Shown in pieces: positions 8,796-19,042 of a stretch of DNA of 64,000 nucleotides. A program made the position numbers and the translations under genes. The notes beneath the pieces were generated by a model that saw nothing but the letters and a program-made list of their open reading frames with translations, searched no databases and was not told the DNA's origin. Position 1 is the stretch's first letter; the number at the start of each line of letters is the position of its first letter. The stretch is from Paracoccus mutanolyticus (GTDB lineage Bacteria > Pseudomonadota > Alphaproteobacteria > Rhodobacterales > Rhodobacteraceae). The DNA lies in NCBI RefSeq assembly GCF_003285265.1, contig NZ_CP030239.1, forward strand, positions 744,001 to 808,000. Direction: 5' to 3'.

Positions 8796-10656
8796 ATGAA
8801 AAAATCCGACAACCCCGCCGATCCGTTCAAGAAGGCCCTGACCGAGGCCACCCGCGCCATGGCCGAGGAGCATGAGCTGAACGTGACCTTCAGCGCCGAT
8901 CCCTCGGGCGTCTCGGGCGACACCATGCGCCTGCCGCAGGTCAGCCGCCGCATGACCCGCGACGAGGTGCTGATGGCACGGGGCACGGCGGATGCGCTGG
9001 CGATGAAGCTGCGCCATCACGACGCGGCGACGCATGCGAAATACGTCCCCGCGGGCCCGATGGCGCGCGACCTTTACGAGGCGATGGAGACGGCGCGCTG
9101 CAGGCCTTGGGCGCGCGCGACAGGCTCGGCGCGCTATCCAACATCGACGCCAAGCTGGGTCAGGAAGCCGACCGCAAGGGCTATGGCCAGATCAAGGCGC
9201 CGGCCGATGCGCCGCTGGCGGTGGCCGCGGGCTATCTGGTGCGGCAGGCGGCAACTGGACGGGCGCTGCCGTCCTCGGCCCAGCATGTCGCCGACCTGTG
9301 GCGGCCCTTCGTCGAGGAGCAGGCGGGCGCGGACCTGGACCAGGTGAACGGCGTGCTGGGCGATCAGGCGGCCTTTGCGCGGCTGGCCCGCAAGGTGATT
9401 TCCGACCTCGGCTATGGCGACCAGCTGGGCGACGACCCGGACGAGCCGCAGGAGGACGAGGCCGACGAGAACGCCGAGCAGGACGAGGAGGCGGGCGACA
9501 ACCAGTCCCGCGACCAGAGCCAGGACGAGGAGGCCGAGGCCAGCCCCGAGCGCAGCCAGGACCAGACCCAGGACGAGCGCCAGGCCCAGGTCAGCATGGA
9601 CGACCAGTCCGACGAGGAGATGGCCGACGAGGCCGAGATGTCCGAGGCCGAGAGCCCGCCCGACCTGCCCCCCCGGTCAGCGAGGCGAGCGCCGATTACA
9701 AGGTCTATACCCAGGACTTCGACGAGGAGATCCGGGCCGAGGACCTGGCCGACCCGGCCGAGCTGCAGCGGCTGCGCGCCTATCTGGACACGCAGCTGGA
9801 GCCCCTGCGCGGCGCCGTCAGCCGGCTGGCCAACAAGCTGCAGCGCCGCCTGCAGGCGCAGCAGAGCCGCAGCTGGGAGTTCGACAAGGAGGAGGGCGTC
9901 CTGGACGCGGGCCGTCTGGCGCGCGTGGTGGCGAACCCGACCACGCCGCTGAGCTTCAAGGTCGAGAGGGACACCGAGTTCCGCGACACGGTGGTGACGC
10001 TGCTTCTGGACAACTCGGGCTCGATGCGGGGGCGGCCGATCAGCATCGCCGCGATCTGCGCCGACGTGCTGGCCCGCACGCTGGAGCGCAGCCAGGTCAA
10101 GGTCGAGATCCTGGGCTTTACCACTCGCGCCTGGAAGGGCGGCCAGAGCCGCGAGAAATGGCTGGCCGAGGGCCGGCCGGCGCATCCGGGGCGGCTGAAC
10201 GACCTGCGCCACATCATCTACAAGGCGGCGGACGCGCCCTGGCGGCGGGTGCGCCCGAACCTGGGGCTGATGATGAAGGAAGGCCTGCTCAAGGAAAACA
10301 TCGACGGCGAGGCGCTGGAATGGGCGCATCGCCGGCTGGTGCGCCGCCCCGAGCAGCGCCGCATCCTGATGGTGATCTCGGACGGGGCGCCGGTCGACGA
10401 TTCGACCCTTTCGGTCAACCCGGCGAACTATCTGGAAAAGCATCTGCGCGACGTGATCGCCATGATCGAGAAGAAGAAGCAGGTCGAGCTGCTGGCCATC
10501 GGCATCGGCCATGACGTGACGCGCTATTACCAGCGCGCGGTGACGATCACCGACGCCGAGCAACTGGCCGGCGCGATGACGGAACAGCTGGCCGCGCTGT
10601 TCGAAAGCGACCCGCGCAAGCGCGCCCGCGCCATGCACCAGCGCCGCGCCGGCTGA
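8796..10656 (+). CDS. cobT: Aerobic cobaltochelatase subunit CobT (two frame breaks)
   Basis: It starts [20 protein letters not shown]. The middle, in a second frame from about 9100, contains a long Asp/Glu/Gln-rich linker (9430-9660). The C-terminal part, in a third frame from about 9680, is a von Willebrand A domain with the MIDAS motif DNSGSMRG and later [12 protein letters not shown]. This is the CobT layout; it pairs with CobS to drive cobalt insertion by CobN. Breaks fall near 9102 and at a run of seven C (9668-9674). Total length, about 620 codons, matches full-length CobT. It is separated from cobS by the rhodanese/regulator/AhpD cassette. Confidence 0.92.
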
Positions 10657-10676
10657 GGGCGTCGAAAGGAAAAGCC

Positions 10677-12488
10677 ATGTTCCAGACCTACGACAGCCAT
10701 TCGGACCCGGCGGCGCATGGGCCGCGCCTGGCCGCGCTGCGGGCCGAGCTTGCCTCGCGCCGGCTGGACGGGTTCATCGTGCCGCGCGCCGACGCCCATC
10801 AGGGCGAATATGTCGCCGCCCGCGACGCGCGGCTGGCCTGGCTGACCGGGTTCTACCGGCAGCGCGGGCTTTGCATCGTGACCGGGGACCGCGCGGGCAT
10901 GTTCATCGACGGGCGCTATCGCGTGCAGGTCAAGGCCGAGATCGACGCGGCGCATTTCATCCCGGTGCCCTGGCCCGAGGTGCGCCCCTCGGCCTGGCTG
11001 GCCGAGGCGCTGCCGCAGGGCGGGCGCGTGGGCTATGACCCCTGGCTGCACACGCGGCGCGAGATCCGCGAGATGGAAAAGGGGCTGGCCGGGTCGGGCG
11101 TCGCGCTGATCGCGGTCGAGACGAACCCGATCGACGCGGTCTGGACCGACCAGCCGCCGGCCCCGGCCGGCGCGGTGCGGCTGTGGCCCGATGCCGTCGC
11201 CGGCGAGACGGCGGCCGAGAAGCGCGAGCGCATCGCGGCCGCCCTGCGCGCGGCCGAGCAGCGCGCCGCCGTGCTGACGCTGCCGGATTCGCTGTCCTGG
11301 CTGCTGAACATCCGGGGCACGGACGTGCCCAAGAACCCGGTCGTCCAGGGCTTTGCCATCATCGAGGACGACGCCCGCGTCGCCGTCTTTGCCGAGCCCG
11401 CCAAGTTCGGCCCCGAGGTTCGCGCGGCGCTGGGGAACGCCGTCACCATCCTGCCCCCCGAGGCGCTGACACCCGCGCTGACGAACCTGGGCGGCCCGGT
11501 GCGGCTGGACCCCGCCACCGCCCCCGATCAGGTGTTCCGGCTGGTCGAAAGCATGGGCGCGCGCATCGCCGAGGCGCCCGACCCCGTGATCCTGCCCAAG
11601 GCCGCCAAGAACCCCGCCGAGGTCGCCGGCATGCGCGCGGCGCATCTGCGCGACGGCGCCGCCGTGACCGAACTGCTGTGCTGGCTGGACCGGCGCGCGC
11701 CGCGGCTGGAGGACGAGCCGCTGACCGAGATCGGCGTCGCCCGAAAGCTCGAGGAACTGCGCATGGCGCGGGGGATCCTGGACATCAGCTTCGACACGAT
11801 CTCGGCCACCGGGCCGCATGGCGCGATCTGCCATTACCGGGTCAGCGCCGACAGCGACCTGCGCATCCTGCCGGGCCAGGTGCTGCTGGTCGATTCGGGC
11901 GGGCAATATCCGGACGGCACCACCGACATTACCCGCACCCTGCCGATGGGCGACCCTGATCCGGCGGTGCGCCGGCCCTATACCCGCGTACTGCAAGGCA
12001 TGATCGCGCTGTCGCGGGCGCAGTTCCCGCGCGGCGTCGCCGGCTGCCACCTGGACGCGCTGGCCCGCGCGCCCCTGTGGATGGAGGGGCTGGACTATGA
12101 CCACGGCACTGGCCATGGCGTCGGCGCCGGGCTTTCGGTGCATGAGGGGCCGGTCAGGATTTCCCGCGTGTCCGACATCCCGCTGGAGCCCGGGATGATC
12201 CTGTCGAACGAGCCCGGCTATTACCGCGAGGGCGCCTTCGGCATCCGCATCGAGAACCTGCTGGTGGTGCACCCGGTCGAAAGCCCGGACGGGCGCGCCA
12301 TGCTGGGCTTCGAGACGATGACCCTGGCCCCCATCGACCGACGGCTGATCGACCCGGCGCTGCTGTCGGGGGACGAGGTGGCCTGGCTTGACGCCTATCA
12401 CGCCCGGGTGCGGGACCAGATCGGCCCGCTGGTCGACCCCGAGGTGCAGGACTGGCTGAACCGGGCGACGCGCCCCCTGGCGGGCTGA
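10677..12488 (+). CDS. Aminopeptidase P family protein (Xaa-Pro aminopeptidase, M24B)
   Basis: 603 residues, intact, preceded by GGAAAGG 8 nt before the ATG. It has two creatinase-type N-terminal domains (starting about LAALRAELASRRLDGFIVPR) and a pita-bread catalytic domain. The metal ligands are visible: Asp in LLVDSGGQYPDGTTDITRT, His in GTGHGVGAGLSVHEG, and Glu in NEPGYYREGAFGIRIENL. The length fits the larger, three-domain aminopeptidase P type. It probably removes N-terminal residues preceding proline in cytosolic peptides. It follows cobT by 20 nt. Confidence 0.92.
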   Translation: MFQTYDSHSDPAAHGPRLAALRAELASRRLDGFIVPRADAHQGEYVAARDARLAWLTGFYRQRGLCIVTGDRAGMFIDGRYRVQVKAEIDAAHFIPVPWPEVRPSAWLAEALPQGGRVGYDPWLHTRREIREMEKGLAGSGVALIAVETNPIDAVWTDQPPAPAGAVRLWPDAVAGETAAEKRERIAAALRAAEQRAAVLTLPDSLSWLLNIRGTDVPKNPVVQGFAIIEDDARVAVFAEPAKFGPEVRAALGNAVTILPPEALTPALTNLGGPVRLDPATAPDQVFRLVESMGARIAEAPDPVILPKAAKNPAEVAGMRAAHLRDGAAVTELLCWLDRRAPRLEDEPLTEIGVARKLEELRMARGILDISFDTISATGPHGAICHYRVSADSDLRILPGQVLLVDSGGQYPDGTTDITRTLPMGDPDPAVRRPYTRVLQGMIALSRAQFPRGVAGCHLDALARAPLWMEGLDYDHGTGHGVGAGLSVHEGPVRISRVSDIPLEPGMILSNEPGYYREGAFGIRIENLLVVHPVESPDGRAMLGFETMTLAPIDRRLIDPALLSGDEVAWLDAYHARVRDQIGPLVDPEVQDWLNRATRPLAG

Positions 12489-12532
12489 ACGCCCCTGCTG
12501 CGGGCGGCGGTGCCCGTGGCGCGGGCGGCCTT

Positions 12533-12553
12533 GGGTATTTGGGAAACGGTGAA
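12533..12553 (+). repeat. Intergenic repeat copy 2 (GGGTATTTGG family)
   Basis: GGGTATTTGGGAAACGGTGA followed by A, one substitution from copy 1. It lies between the aminopeptidase stop and the DUF1045 start. Confidence 0.7.
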
Positions 12554-12578
12554 GAGCCGGGCGTCGGAAAGGGACGAG

Positions 12579-13258
12579 ATGGAATTTCGGCGCTATGCGA
12601 TCTATCATCTGCCCGAGGGCGCGCTGGGGCGGATGGGGACGGCCTGGCTGGGCTGGGACCCGCGCAGGGGGTCGCCGGCCGCCCGGCCCGTCGTCAGGGC
12701 GCTGCCGGGCGATGCCGAGGCGCTGACCCGCGCGCCTCGACCCTATGGCTTTCACGCGACGCTCAAGGCGCCGTTCCGGCTGGCCGCCGGGCATGGGCCG
12801 GACGAGTTGCTGCGCCGCGCGGCCCTGGTCGCGACCACCTGGCGCCCTTCGACCTGGCGCTGGAACTGGGTGCGTGGCACGGCTTCGTCGCGCTGCGCCC
12901 GCGCCAGCAGCCCTCCGCCCTGCTGGCGCTGGAGCAGGCGCTGGTCACGCGGCTTGACGATCTGCGCGCGCCCCTGACGGCCGAGGAGCGCGAGCGGCGG
13001 CGTCCCGAGACCCTGCCCGAGACGGCCCGCGCCCATCTGGACCATTGGGGCTACCCTTGGGTGCTGGGCCTGTTCGCCTATCACCTGACGCTGTCGGGAA
13101 GCCTGAAGGCCGAAGCGGCGGGGCAGCTGGTCCGCGCGCTGGAGCCGGTCTTTGCCCCTCTGATCCGGGCGCCGATGCCGGTGCGGGCGGTGTCGCTGCT
13201 GGGCGAGGACGCCGGGGGCCGCTTTCATCTGCTGGGCGAGGTCCCGCTGCGCGGCTAG
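12579..13258 (+). CDS. DUF1045 2H-phosphoesterase-like protein (phosphonate-associated family), one frame break
   Basis: The start at 12579 reads MEFRRYAIYHLPEG. The two signature H-x-T motifs of the 2H fold are present: YGFHATLKAPF (about residue 59) and FAYHLTLSG (about residue 168). The frame changes near 12838. Members of this family are named putative phosphonate metabolism proteins because they often sit in phn operons, but their reaction is unknown to me. Here a PhnM-like gene lies 1.1 kb downstream, beyond corA on the other strand, which supports the association. A GGGTATTTGG-family repeat precedes it. Confidence 0.82.
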
Positions 13259-14200
13259 ATCCAGTTCTTCCACCGCAAAAGCGCCAGCACGCCCGCGACC
13301 GAGGCCGCCATCATCCCCAGCGCCATGGGCATGCCCATCGACCATTCCAGCCCCGGGATGACGCGAAAGTTCATGCCGTAGATGCTGGCGATCAGCGTCG
13401 GCGGCAGGAACAGGGCCGTAACGACAGAGAGGATGCGGACGCGTTCGTTCTGCTGCAGCCCGATCATCCCCATGGTCGCGTCGATGGTCATGCCGATGCG
13501 CGAGGTCAGGAAATCGGCATGCACCTCGAGCGCCTGGATGTCGCGCTGGATGCCCTTCGCCAGGCCGCGCGGGGCCTGGTCGCGGGGCGTGACCGCCGCG
13601 TGATAGACGAGGATCCGGTCCAGGGACAGCAGCCCCATGCGCACATGGCCCAGAAGCTCGGCCTGCTGGCCGATCGTGACCAGCGCGTCCTGCAGGAACT
13701 CGGTTTCGCTGGTGGCGTCGCGCGACAGGACCCGGCCGGCGATGCGGTCCAGCACCTTGCCCACGCCCTCGGAGAGGTCGGCGAGCCGGCCCACGATTTC
13801 CTCGACCAGGCCCAGGAACACCCGTTCGGGCGTGTCGCAGCCGGTGCTGCCGCGGTCGGCGCGGCGGGGGAAGGTCTCGAACGGGCGGGGCGCGTGGTGG
13901 CGCACGGTGACCAGCCGGCGGGCGTTCAGGATGAAGGTCACCGGCATGGCGGCGCTGCCCCCCTCGGGCAGCTGGCCGGGCAGGACGGCAGTCATGTAGG
14001 CGGTGCCGCGGTCCATGTAGAGGCGGTTCGACAGCTCGATTTCCTCCATATCCGCCAGGGTGGGGATCTCATAGTCGAGGGCGGCGCGCCGTCGCCTGCG
14101 ACCCGAGCGGGCGATAGAGGCGCCAGATCGCCGGCGACAGCTCGGCCTGCGGTGCAAGAGGCACGCGCGCCGTGCCTGTCGTGGCATAGGCGTAAAGCAT
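13255..14200 (-). CDS. CorA-family magnesium/divalent metal transporter (one frame break)
   Basis: The protein starts MLYAYATTGTARVPLAPQAE and, after a frame change near 14090, continues YEIPTLADMEEIELSNRLYM. It has a long helical cytoplasmic domain and ends with two membrane helices. The first carries the pore signature YGMNF of CorA channels. The last residues (LRWKNWI) follow the second helix. About 315 residues is the normal length. It is convergent with DUF1045, and the stop codons overlap by 4 nt. The N-terminal cytoplasmic part resembles the ZntB/CorA group, so the metal preference (Mg, Ni or Zn) is open. Confidence 0.88.
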
Positions 14201-14373
14201 CCATTCCCCTTGCAGGCGATCCGGCGGGCAGCCTGCGCCGGGCGCGCGGGCGGCGTCAAGGGCCAGGCTGGTCCCCGGGACCGGACCGATCCGGCGCCGG
14301 AACCCGGCTTGATGTCACGGGCGTTTCACAACCATGGCGCATCATCGCCCGAACCATCGGCACGAGACGGACC

Positions 14374-15487
14374 ATGCCCCACCTGCCCCCGATCCGCCTG
14401 ACCGGCGCCACCATCCTGCGCGAGGGCGAACTGCGCCAGCGCTCGGTCGCCATTGCGCGGGGCCGCATCACCCGGGGGCCGCTGCCGGCGGTGGACCTGC
14501 AGGGCTATCTGGTGCTGCCGGGCATCGTGGACCTGCTGTTCGCGCCCCCTGCCCGGGGCTCCGCCGCCGAGAGGCTGCGGGCCTGCGCCCGGGTCGCGGC
14601 CCGCCACGGCATCACCACCGCCTGGCCCGCGCCGCTGTGGGGCTGGCAGGACGCCCCGAGCCCTGCGTCGCGCTGGTCCGCGCGCTGCGGCCCGGGGGGT
14701 GGCCGGACCTGCGCCCGGCGCTGCGGACGAAAGCTATCGCACCGATTGCACCGACGCGCTGGTCGCGCTGTGCCGCGAGGCGCGGCCGGAGCTCGCCTGG
14801 TTCGCCAGCGACTTCGGCCGGCTCGAGGACCTGCGCCAGCACGACCCCGCGGCGCTTGGGGCCGAGGCGCGGCGGCTGGCGCTGGACCCGGCGGCGCTGG
14901 CGCGCAGCTTGAGGCCGCCGCCCTGCGCCGGCGCGAGGTGCCGCGCCACCTGTGCCGCCTGGCCGAGGCGCTGGACGAGGCGCGCGCGCGCTATGGCTGC
15001 TCGGCGACACCGGCGGCGCCATGCGCGAGACGCATCCATGATCGGCGCGGGGCTGGCCGCCTGCCCGGCCGCCCCCTCGGCTGCCGCGGCGGCGCGGGCG
15101 ATGGGCGACCCGGTGCTGCTGTCGGCGCGCGAGGACGAGCGGCTGGTCGAGTTCCTGCGCGGCGGCTTCGGGGACGCCATCGTCTCGGACGGGGCGCCGG
15201 GGCGGCTGGTGACGCTGGCGCTGTCGCTGGCGGGGCCGGAACTGGCCGACCTGCCCCGGATCTGGGCGCTGCTGTCGCAGCACCCGGCCGAGATCATGCG
15301 GCTGCCCGACCGGGGCCGGCTGGACCAGGGATGCCGCGCCGATCTGGTGGTGGTGGCACGGGACAGCGGTGCGGTCGAGGCCACGATCAGCGCCGGCCGG
15401 CTGATCCACCTGACGGGGCAGGCGCGCGACCGTTTTGCCGCCGTGCTGCCGCGCGGCCGGGACGACATGGGGATCGCGGCCGAATAG
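14374..15487 (+). CDS. PhnM-like amidohydrolase, divergent, with several frame breaks
   Basis: The beginning (RLTGATILREGELRQRSVAI, then LQGYLVLPGIVDL) and later pieces (EVPRHLCRLAEALDE, MRETHPMIGAGLA, MGDPVLLSA, AIVSDGAPG, LDQGCRADLVVV) align in order with PhnM, the diphosphatase of the C-P lyase phosphonate pathway. However, the LHGDxxE metal site that normally follows LPGIVDL is absent, as is the internal ETH-type segment, so it is probably a degenerate paralogue. At least four frame changes occur between 14650 and 15040, more than in neighbouring genes. Function is uncertain. Confidence 0.6.
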
Positions 15488-15490
15488 GGC

Positions 15491-16441
15491 CTAGCGGTTC
15501 ACCCGGTCGGGCAGATCGCGTCCTTCGGCGAAGGCCAGCAGGTTCGACAGCGCACGCATCGCCATGTCGGTGCGCACCTCCTCGGCCGCGGTGCCCAGAT
15601 GGGGCAGCAGGGTCACGTTTTCCAGGTCGATCAGGCCGGGGGCCAGGACGGGTTCGCGTCAAAGACATCAAGGCCGGCGGCGGCGATGGTGCCGTCCCCA
15701 AGCGCGCGGATCAGCGCCGCCTCGTCCACCACGCGCCCCGGGCGATATTGACCAGGATGCCCTGGCGGCCCAGCTGCGCGAGTTCCGCCGCGCCGATCAG
15801 GTGGCGTGTGCCCGCGCCCCCCGGCACCGCGACAACCGCGAAATCGGCGGCCTTCAGCAGCGCCTCCAGCCCCTCGGCCTGGCGGGCGGGAAAATCGAGG
15901 CCGGTCACGCGCGAGCGGTTGTGGAACGCGACCGTCATGCCAAAGCCGAAATGGCAGCGGCGGGCGATGGCCTGGCCGATCCGGCCCATGCCGATGATGC
16001 CCACGGTCTTGCCGCTGACATGGCGCCCCAGCAGTTGCGTCGGCTGCCAGCCGATCCAGTCGCCCCGGCGCAGCAGCCGCTCGCCCTCGCCGGCGCGGCG
16101 GGCGGTCATCAGGATCAGCGTCAGGGCGATGTCGGCGGTCGCCTCGGTCACGGCGTCGGGGGTGTCGTCACAGCGATCCCGGCCGCCGCCGCCGCCGCCA
16201 CGTCGATGTGGTTGTAGCCCGCGCCGAAATTCGCCAGCAGCCGGCAGCGCAAGCCTTGGGAAAACGCCTCGGCGCTGAAACGGTCGCCCAGCGTCGGCAT
16301 CACCGCGTCATAGTCGCGCATCGCCTGCGCCGCCTCGGCAGGGGTCAGCCCCTGGGTGCGGTCCAAGAGGGTGGTGTCAAAGCGCGCGCGCAACGCGGCC
16401 TCGGCCCGTTCGGTCATGCGCCGTGTGACCAGAAGCTTCAT
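15491..16441 (-). CDS. D-isomer 2-hydroxyacid dehydrogenase, glyoxylate/hydroxypyruvate reductase type (three frame breaks)
   Basis: From 16441: MKLLVTRRMTERAEAALRAR, then RLLANFGAGYNHIDVAAAAA; after a frame change near 16165, EATADIALTLILMTARRAGE; then the NAD-binding motif GIIGMGRIGQAIARR; then LVNIARG. Two further changes near 15735 and 15660 lead to LLPHLGTA, which carries the catalytic His, and the end GRDLPDRVNR. The Arg, His and GxGxxG elements identify the D-2-hydroxyacid dehydrogenase family; the N-terminus resembles GyaR/glyoxylate reductases. It would reduce glyoxylate or hydroxypyruvate with NAD(P)H. Length fits the family (about 316). Confidence 0.85.
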
Positions 16442-16510
16442 CAGAACATCCTTGCGCCCAGGGGGACCGGCTGGTCGGGGCCGATCAGCACCACACGCCC
16501 GCCGCGTCGA

Positions 16511-17314
16511 TCATCGGCCCAGTTCCCGCCCGCGGGCCGCAGCGGCGGCGACGGTGCGGCGCATCAGGGGCGGCAGGCCATGGTCCGGGTCCATCAGCTC
16601 GGCCAGGCCGGCCGCCGTGGTCCCGCCGGGCGAGGTCACGTTTTCGCGCAGCCGGGCCGGATCCTCGTCCTGGGCGACCGCCAGAGCGCCCGCGCCAGCG
16701 ACCGTCGCGCGCGCCAGTTCCAGCGCCAGGGCCGGGGACAGGCCCTCGGCCACGCCGGCCGCCGCCATCGCCTCGATCAGGTGAAAGACATAGGCCGGAC
16801 CCGAACCCGACAACGCCGTCACCGCATCCATCTGGTCCTCGGAGTCCAGCCGCACGACGCGCCCGACGGCAGACAGCAGCGCCTGCGCCAGCGCCATCTG
16901 CGCCGCGCCCGCGCGGGCGTTGCCGATGATCGCGGTGATGCCGTGGCCGATGGCGGCGGGGGTGTTGGGCATGGCGCGCACGATGGGCGCCGCCGGAAAG
17001 GCCGCCTCATAGGCCGCGATGGTGACGCCCGCCGCGACCGAGATGACCAGCGTATCGCCGCCGACCGACAGGCGCGGCAGCACCTCGGCCATCATCTGCG
17101 GCTTGACCGCGATCAGCAGGACGGCGGGATCGCCGGGCAATGCACCGTTTACCGAAATACCCAGATCCGACAGCTCCGCCCGCGGATTGGGGTCGATCAC
17201 ATGCACCGCGCCCGCCGCCAGCCCGTTCTTCAGCCAGCCGTCCAGCAGCGCGCCGCCCATCCGCCCGCAGCCGACCAGCACCAGGCCGCGCGCGTTCACA
17301 TCCGAAAAATCCAT
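16511..17314 (-). CDS. proC: Pyrroline-5-carboxylate reductase ProC
   Basis: 267 residues, intact. The N-terminal Rossmann domain has LVLVGCGRMGGALLDGWL. The signature of the family is present as SGSGPAYVFHLIEAMAAAGV, followed by TSPGGTTAAGL near the C-terminus. It catalyses the last step of proline synthesis, NAD(P)H reduction of pyrroline-5-carboxylate. It lies 45 nt downstream of the YbjN-domain gene on the same strand and probably shares its transcript. Confidence 0.95.
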   Translation of the reverse strand: MDFSDVNARGLVLVGCGRMGGALLDGWLKNGLAAGAVHVIDPNPRAELSDLGISVNGALPGDPAVLLIAVKPQMMAEVLPRLSVGGDTLVISVAAGVTIAAYEAAFPAAPIVRAMPNTPAAIGHGITAIIGNARAGAAQMALAQALLSAVGRVVRLDSEDQMDAVTALSGSGPAYVFHLIEAMAAAGVAEGLSPALALELARATVAGAGALAVAQDEDPARLRENVTSPGGTTAAGLAELMDPDHGLPPLMRRTVAAAAARGRELGR

Positions 17315-17359
17315 GCTGCCCCCTCGGCTTGCGCCCCTGCCCGGTCCTCCCGGGCGGGT

Positions 17360-17863
17360 TCAGGCGCGACCGTAAGCCTCGGCCAGGGCGATGTCCATTG
17401 CCGCCTCGGGCGAGGCGTCACCCCAGCAGGCCAGCTGGAAGCAGGGATAGAAGCGTTCGCAATTCTCGATGGCGTTGCGGATCATCTGGTTGATCTGCGA
17501 GGGCGCGGCGATGGCCTCGCCCGACAGCACCAGCCCATAGCGCCAGACCATCAGCTTCTGCGCCGCCCAGAAGGTGAAGCCGCCGTCCCAGACCTGGTCG
17601 TTGGCCAGGTTCAGCACATGATACAGCGCCGGCAGCCGGTCGGCGGGCGGGTCCATGTCGAAGGTGCAGATCAGGCGCAGCACCTCCTCGCGCGGCGACC
17701 AGGCAAGGGTCAGCGAATAGGTCCGCCACTGGCCTTCGACGGCCATGGCGATCTGGTCCTCGGCCAGCCGGTCGAAGTCCCATTCGTGATGGGCCGCGAC
17801 CGTCTCGACGATGTCGATGGGATGGATTTCGTCGCTGTGGATGAAGTCGCCAAGCTGCGTCAT
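17360..17863 (-). CDS. YbjN domain-containing protein
   Basis: The 167-residue protein has the two-part YbjN pattern: an N-terminal half with VETVAAHHEWDFDRLAEDQI and WSPREEVLRLICTFDM, and a C-terminal helical part with LYHVLNLANDQVWDGGFTFW. The family is structurally related to type III secretion chaperones; its role here is unknown. It is intact and located just upstream of proC, a pairing common in this bacterial family by my recollection. Confidence 0.85.
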   Translation of the reverse strand: MTQLGDFIHSDEIHPIDIVETVAAHHEWDFDRLAEDQIAMAVEGQWRTYSLTLAWSPREEVLRLICTFDMDPPADRLPALYHVLNLANDQVWDGGFTFWAAQKLMVWRYGLVLSGEAIAAPSQINQMIRNAIENCERFYPCFQLACWGDASPEAAMDIALAEAYGRA

Positions 17864-17957
17864 CTTCCTGCCTTTCGAAACAGGGCCAGCCCGCCATATG
17901 GTGGGCGCCGACTACACCCGGCGTAGTTGCCGGAATGTGCTTACTAGATATCGTGTT

Positions 17958-18048
17958 CCGGTTCCATGAGGGTGTAAAGAGAAAATTCCGTTACCACCCC
18001 CTCCGATTGCTGCATGTGCACAACGATGGGCGCGACAGGCGGAACCGG
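17958..18048 (+). other. Candidate structured 5' leader of cobC
   Basis: CCGGTTCC at 17958-17965 can pair perfectly with GGAACCGG at 18041-18048. Inside this closing stem, GGTGTAA at 17971 and TTACCACC at 17991 can form a smaller imperfect hairpin. The element ends 25 nt before the cobC start. I could not find the B12 box of cobalamin riboswitches, so no class is assigned. Confidence 0.3.
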
Positions 18049-18073
18049 TCAGGCGCCCACAGGGGCAGGAGGA

Positions 18074-19042
18074 ATGATGCGCGACCACGGCGGCGATCTG
18101 GACAGGGCGGCACGCGACTTCGGCGGTGCGGCATGGATCGACCTGTCCACCGGGATCAACCGGCGGCCCTATGTCCCGGCGCCGCTGTCGGCCCATGCGC
18201 TGAGTGCCCTGCCGACGCGCGCCGACCAGGCGCGGCTGGTGGCGGCGGCTTCGGCCCGCTACGGCGCTGCGCCCGAGGCCATCCTGCCGCTGGCAGGGGC
18301 GTCGGCGGGGATCCAGCTTTTGCCCCATGCGGTGCCGGGCCGGCGGGCGGCGGTGCTGTCGCCGACCTACAACGAACACGCGGCCAGCCTTGCCGCCGCC
18401 GGCTGGCGGGTCGAGACGCCCGAGACCCCCGAGGCGCTGGCGGGCGCCGACCTGGGGGTGATCGTCAATCCCAACAACCCCTGCGGGCGGTCGTTCGAGC
18501 CCGGGCAGATCGCCCGGATCGCCGCGACCGTGGGGCACCTGCTGGTCGACGAAAGCTTCGCCGACCCCCGGCCCGATCTTTCGGTGGCCGGCGCGCCGCC
18601 GCCGAACGTCACCGTGCTGCGGTCCTTCGGCAAGTTCTGGGGGTTGGCGGGGCTGCGGCTGGGCTTTGCCATCGGCGCCCCGGCGCTGCTGGCCCGCATG
18701 GCCGAGCGCGCGGGCCCCTGGCCCGTGTCGGGCCCCGCGCTGGAGATCGGCACGGCGGCGCTGGCCGATGAGGCGTGGAGCGAGGCAACCGTGACCTGGC
18801 TGGCCGAGGCGGCGCTGCATCTGGACCAGATCGTCCTGGCGGCGGGCTGGAACCTGGCCGGGGGCACGCATCTGTTCCGGCTGTACGACACGCCGGACGC
18901 TCGGGCGGCGCAGGCCCGGCTGGCCCGCGCCGGCATCTGGAGCCGGATCTTTCCCTGGCACCCGCGCTGGGTCCGCCTGGGCATCCCCGGCGGGCGCGAG
19001 GAATTCGCGCGGGTGGCAACGGCGCTTACAGCACCCGGTTGA
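18074..19042 (+). CDS. cobC: Threonine-phosphate decarboxylase (CobC; CobD in Salmonella naming)
   Basis: A PLP-dependent aminotransferase-fold enzyme of about 322 residues: DLSTGINRRPY, LPLAGASAGIQLLP, VIVNPNNPCGRSF, LLVDESFADPRPD and the PLP-lysine region RSFGKFWGLAGLRLGF. It makes (R)-1-amino-2-propanol phosphate for the cobalamin nucleotide loop. The start is one of the tandem ATG codons at 18074 and 18077 behind AGGAGG; an in-frame ATG at 18014 is possible but has no comparable site. No other cobalamin genes are adjacent, although cobS/cobT are in the window. It overlaps the end of purK by 17 nt, tail to tail. Confidence 0.9.
   Translation: MMRDHGGDLDRAARDFGGAAWIDLSTGINRRPYVPAPLSAHALSALPTRADQARLVAAASARYGAAPEAILPLAGASAGIQLLPHAVPGRRAAVLSPTYNEHAASLAAAGWRVETPETPEALAGADLGVIVNPNNPCGRSFEPGQIARIAATVGHLLVDESFADPRPDLSVAGAPPPNVTVLRSFGKFWGLAGLRLGFAIGAPALLARMAERAGPWPVSGPALEIGTAALADEAWSEATVTWLAEAALHLDQIVLAAGWNLAGGTHLFRLYDTPDARAAQARLARAGIWSRIFPWHPRWVRLGIPGGREEFARVATALTAPG

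Noticed and set aside
9668-9674. Programmed frameshift at the seven-C tract in cobT
   Set aside because: Single-base breaks at short runs are widespread here, so a sequence error is the simpler explanation.
13045-16278. An open frame of about 1,077 codons on the + strand spanning DUF1045, corA and the dehydrogenase
   Set aside because: It covers several recognisable genes on both strands; high GC makes long antisense open frames common, and its translation has the Arg/Gly/Pro-rich look of a shadow.
17935-18076. Cobalamin riboswitch upstream of cobC
   Set aside because: The B12 box and the conserved core elements are not present, although a stem is possible.
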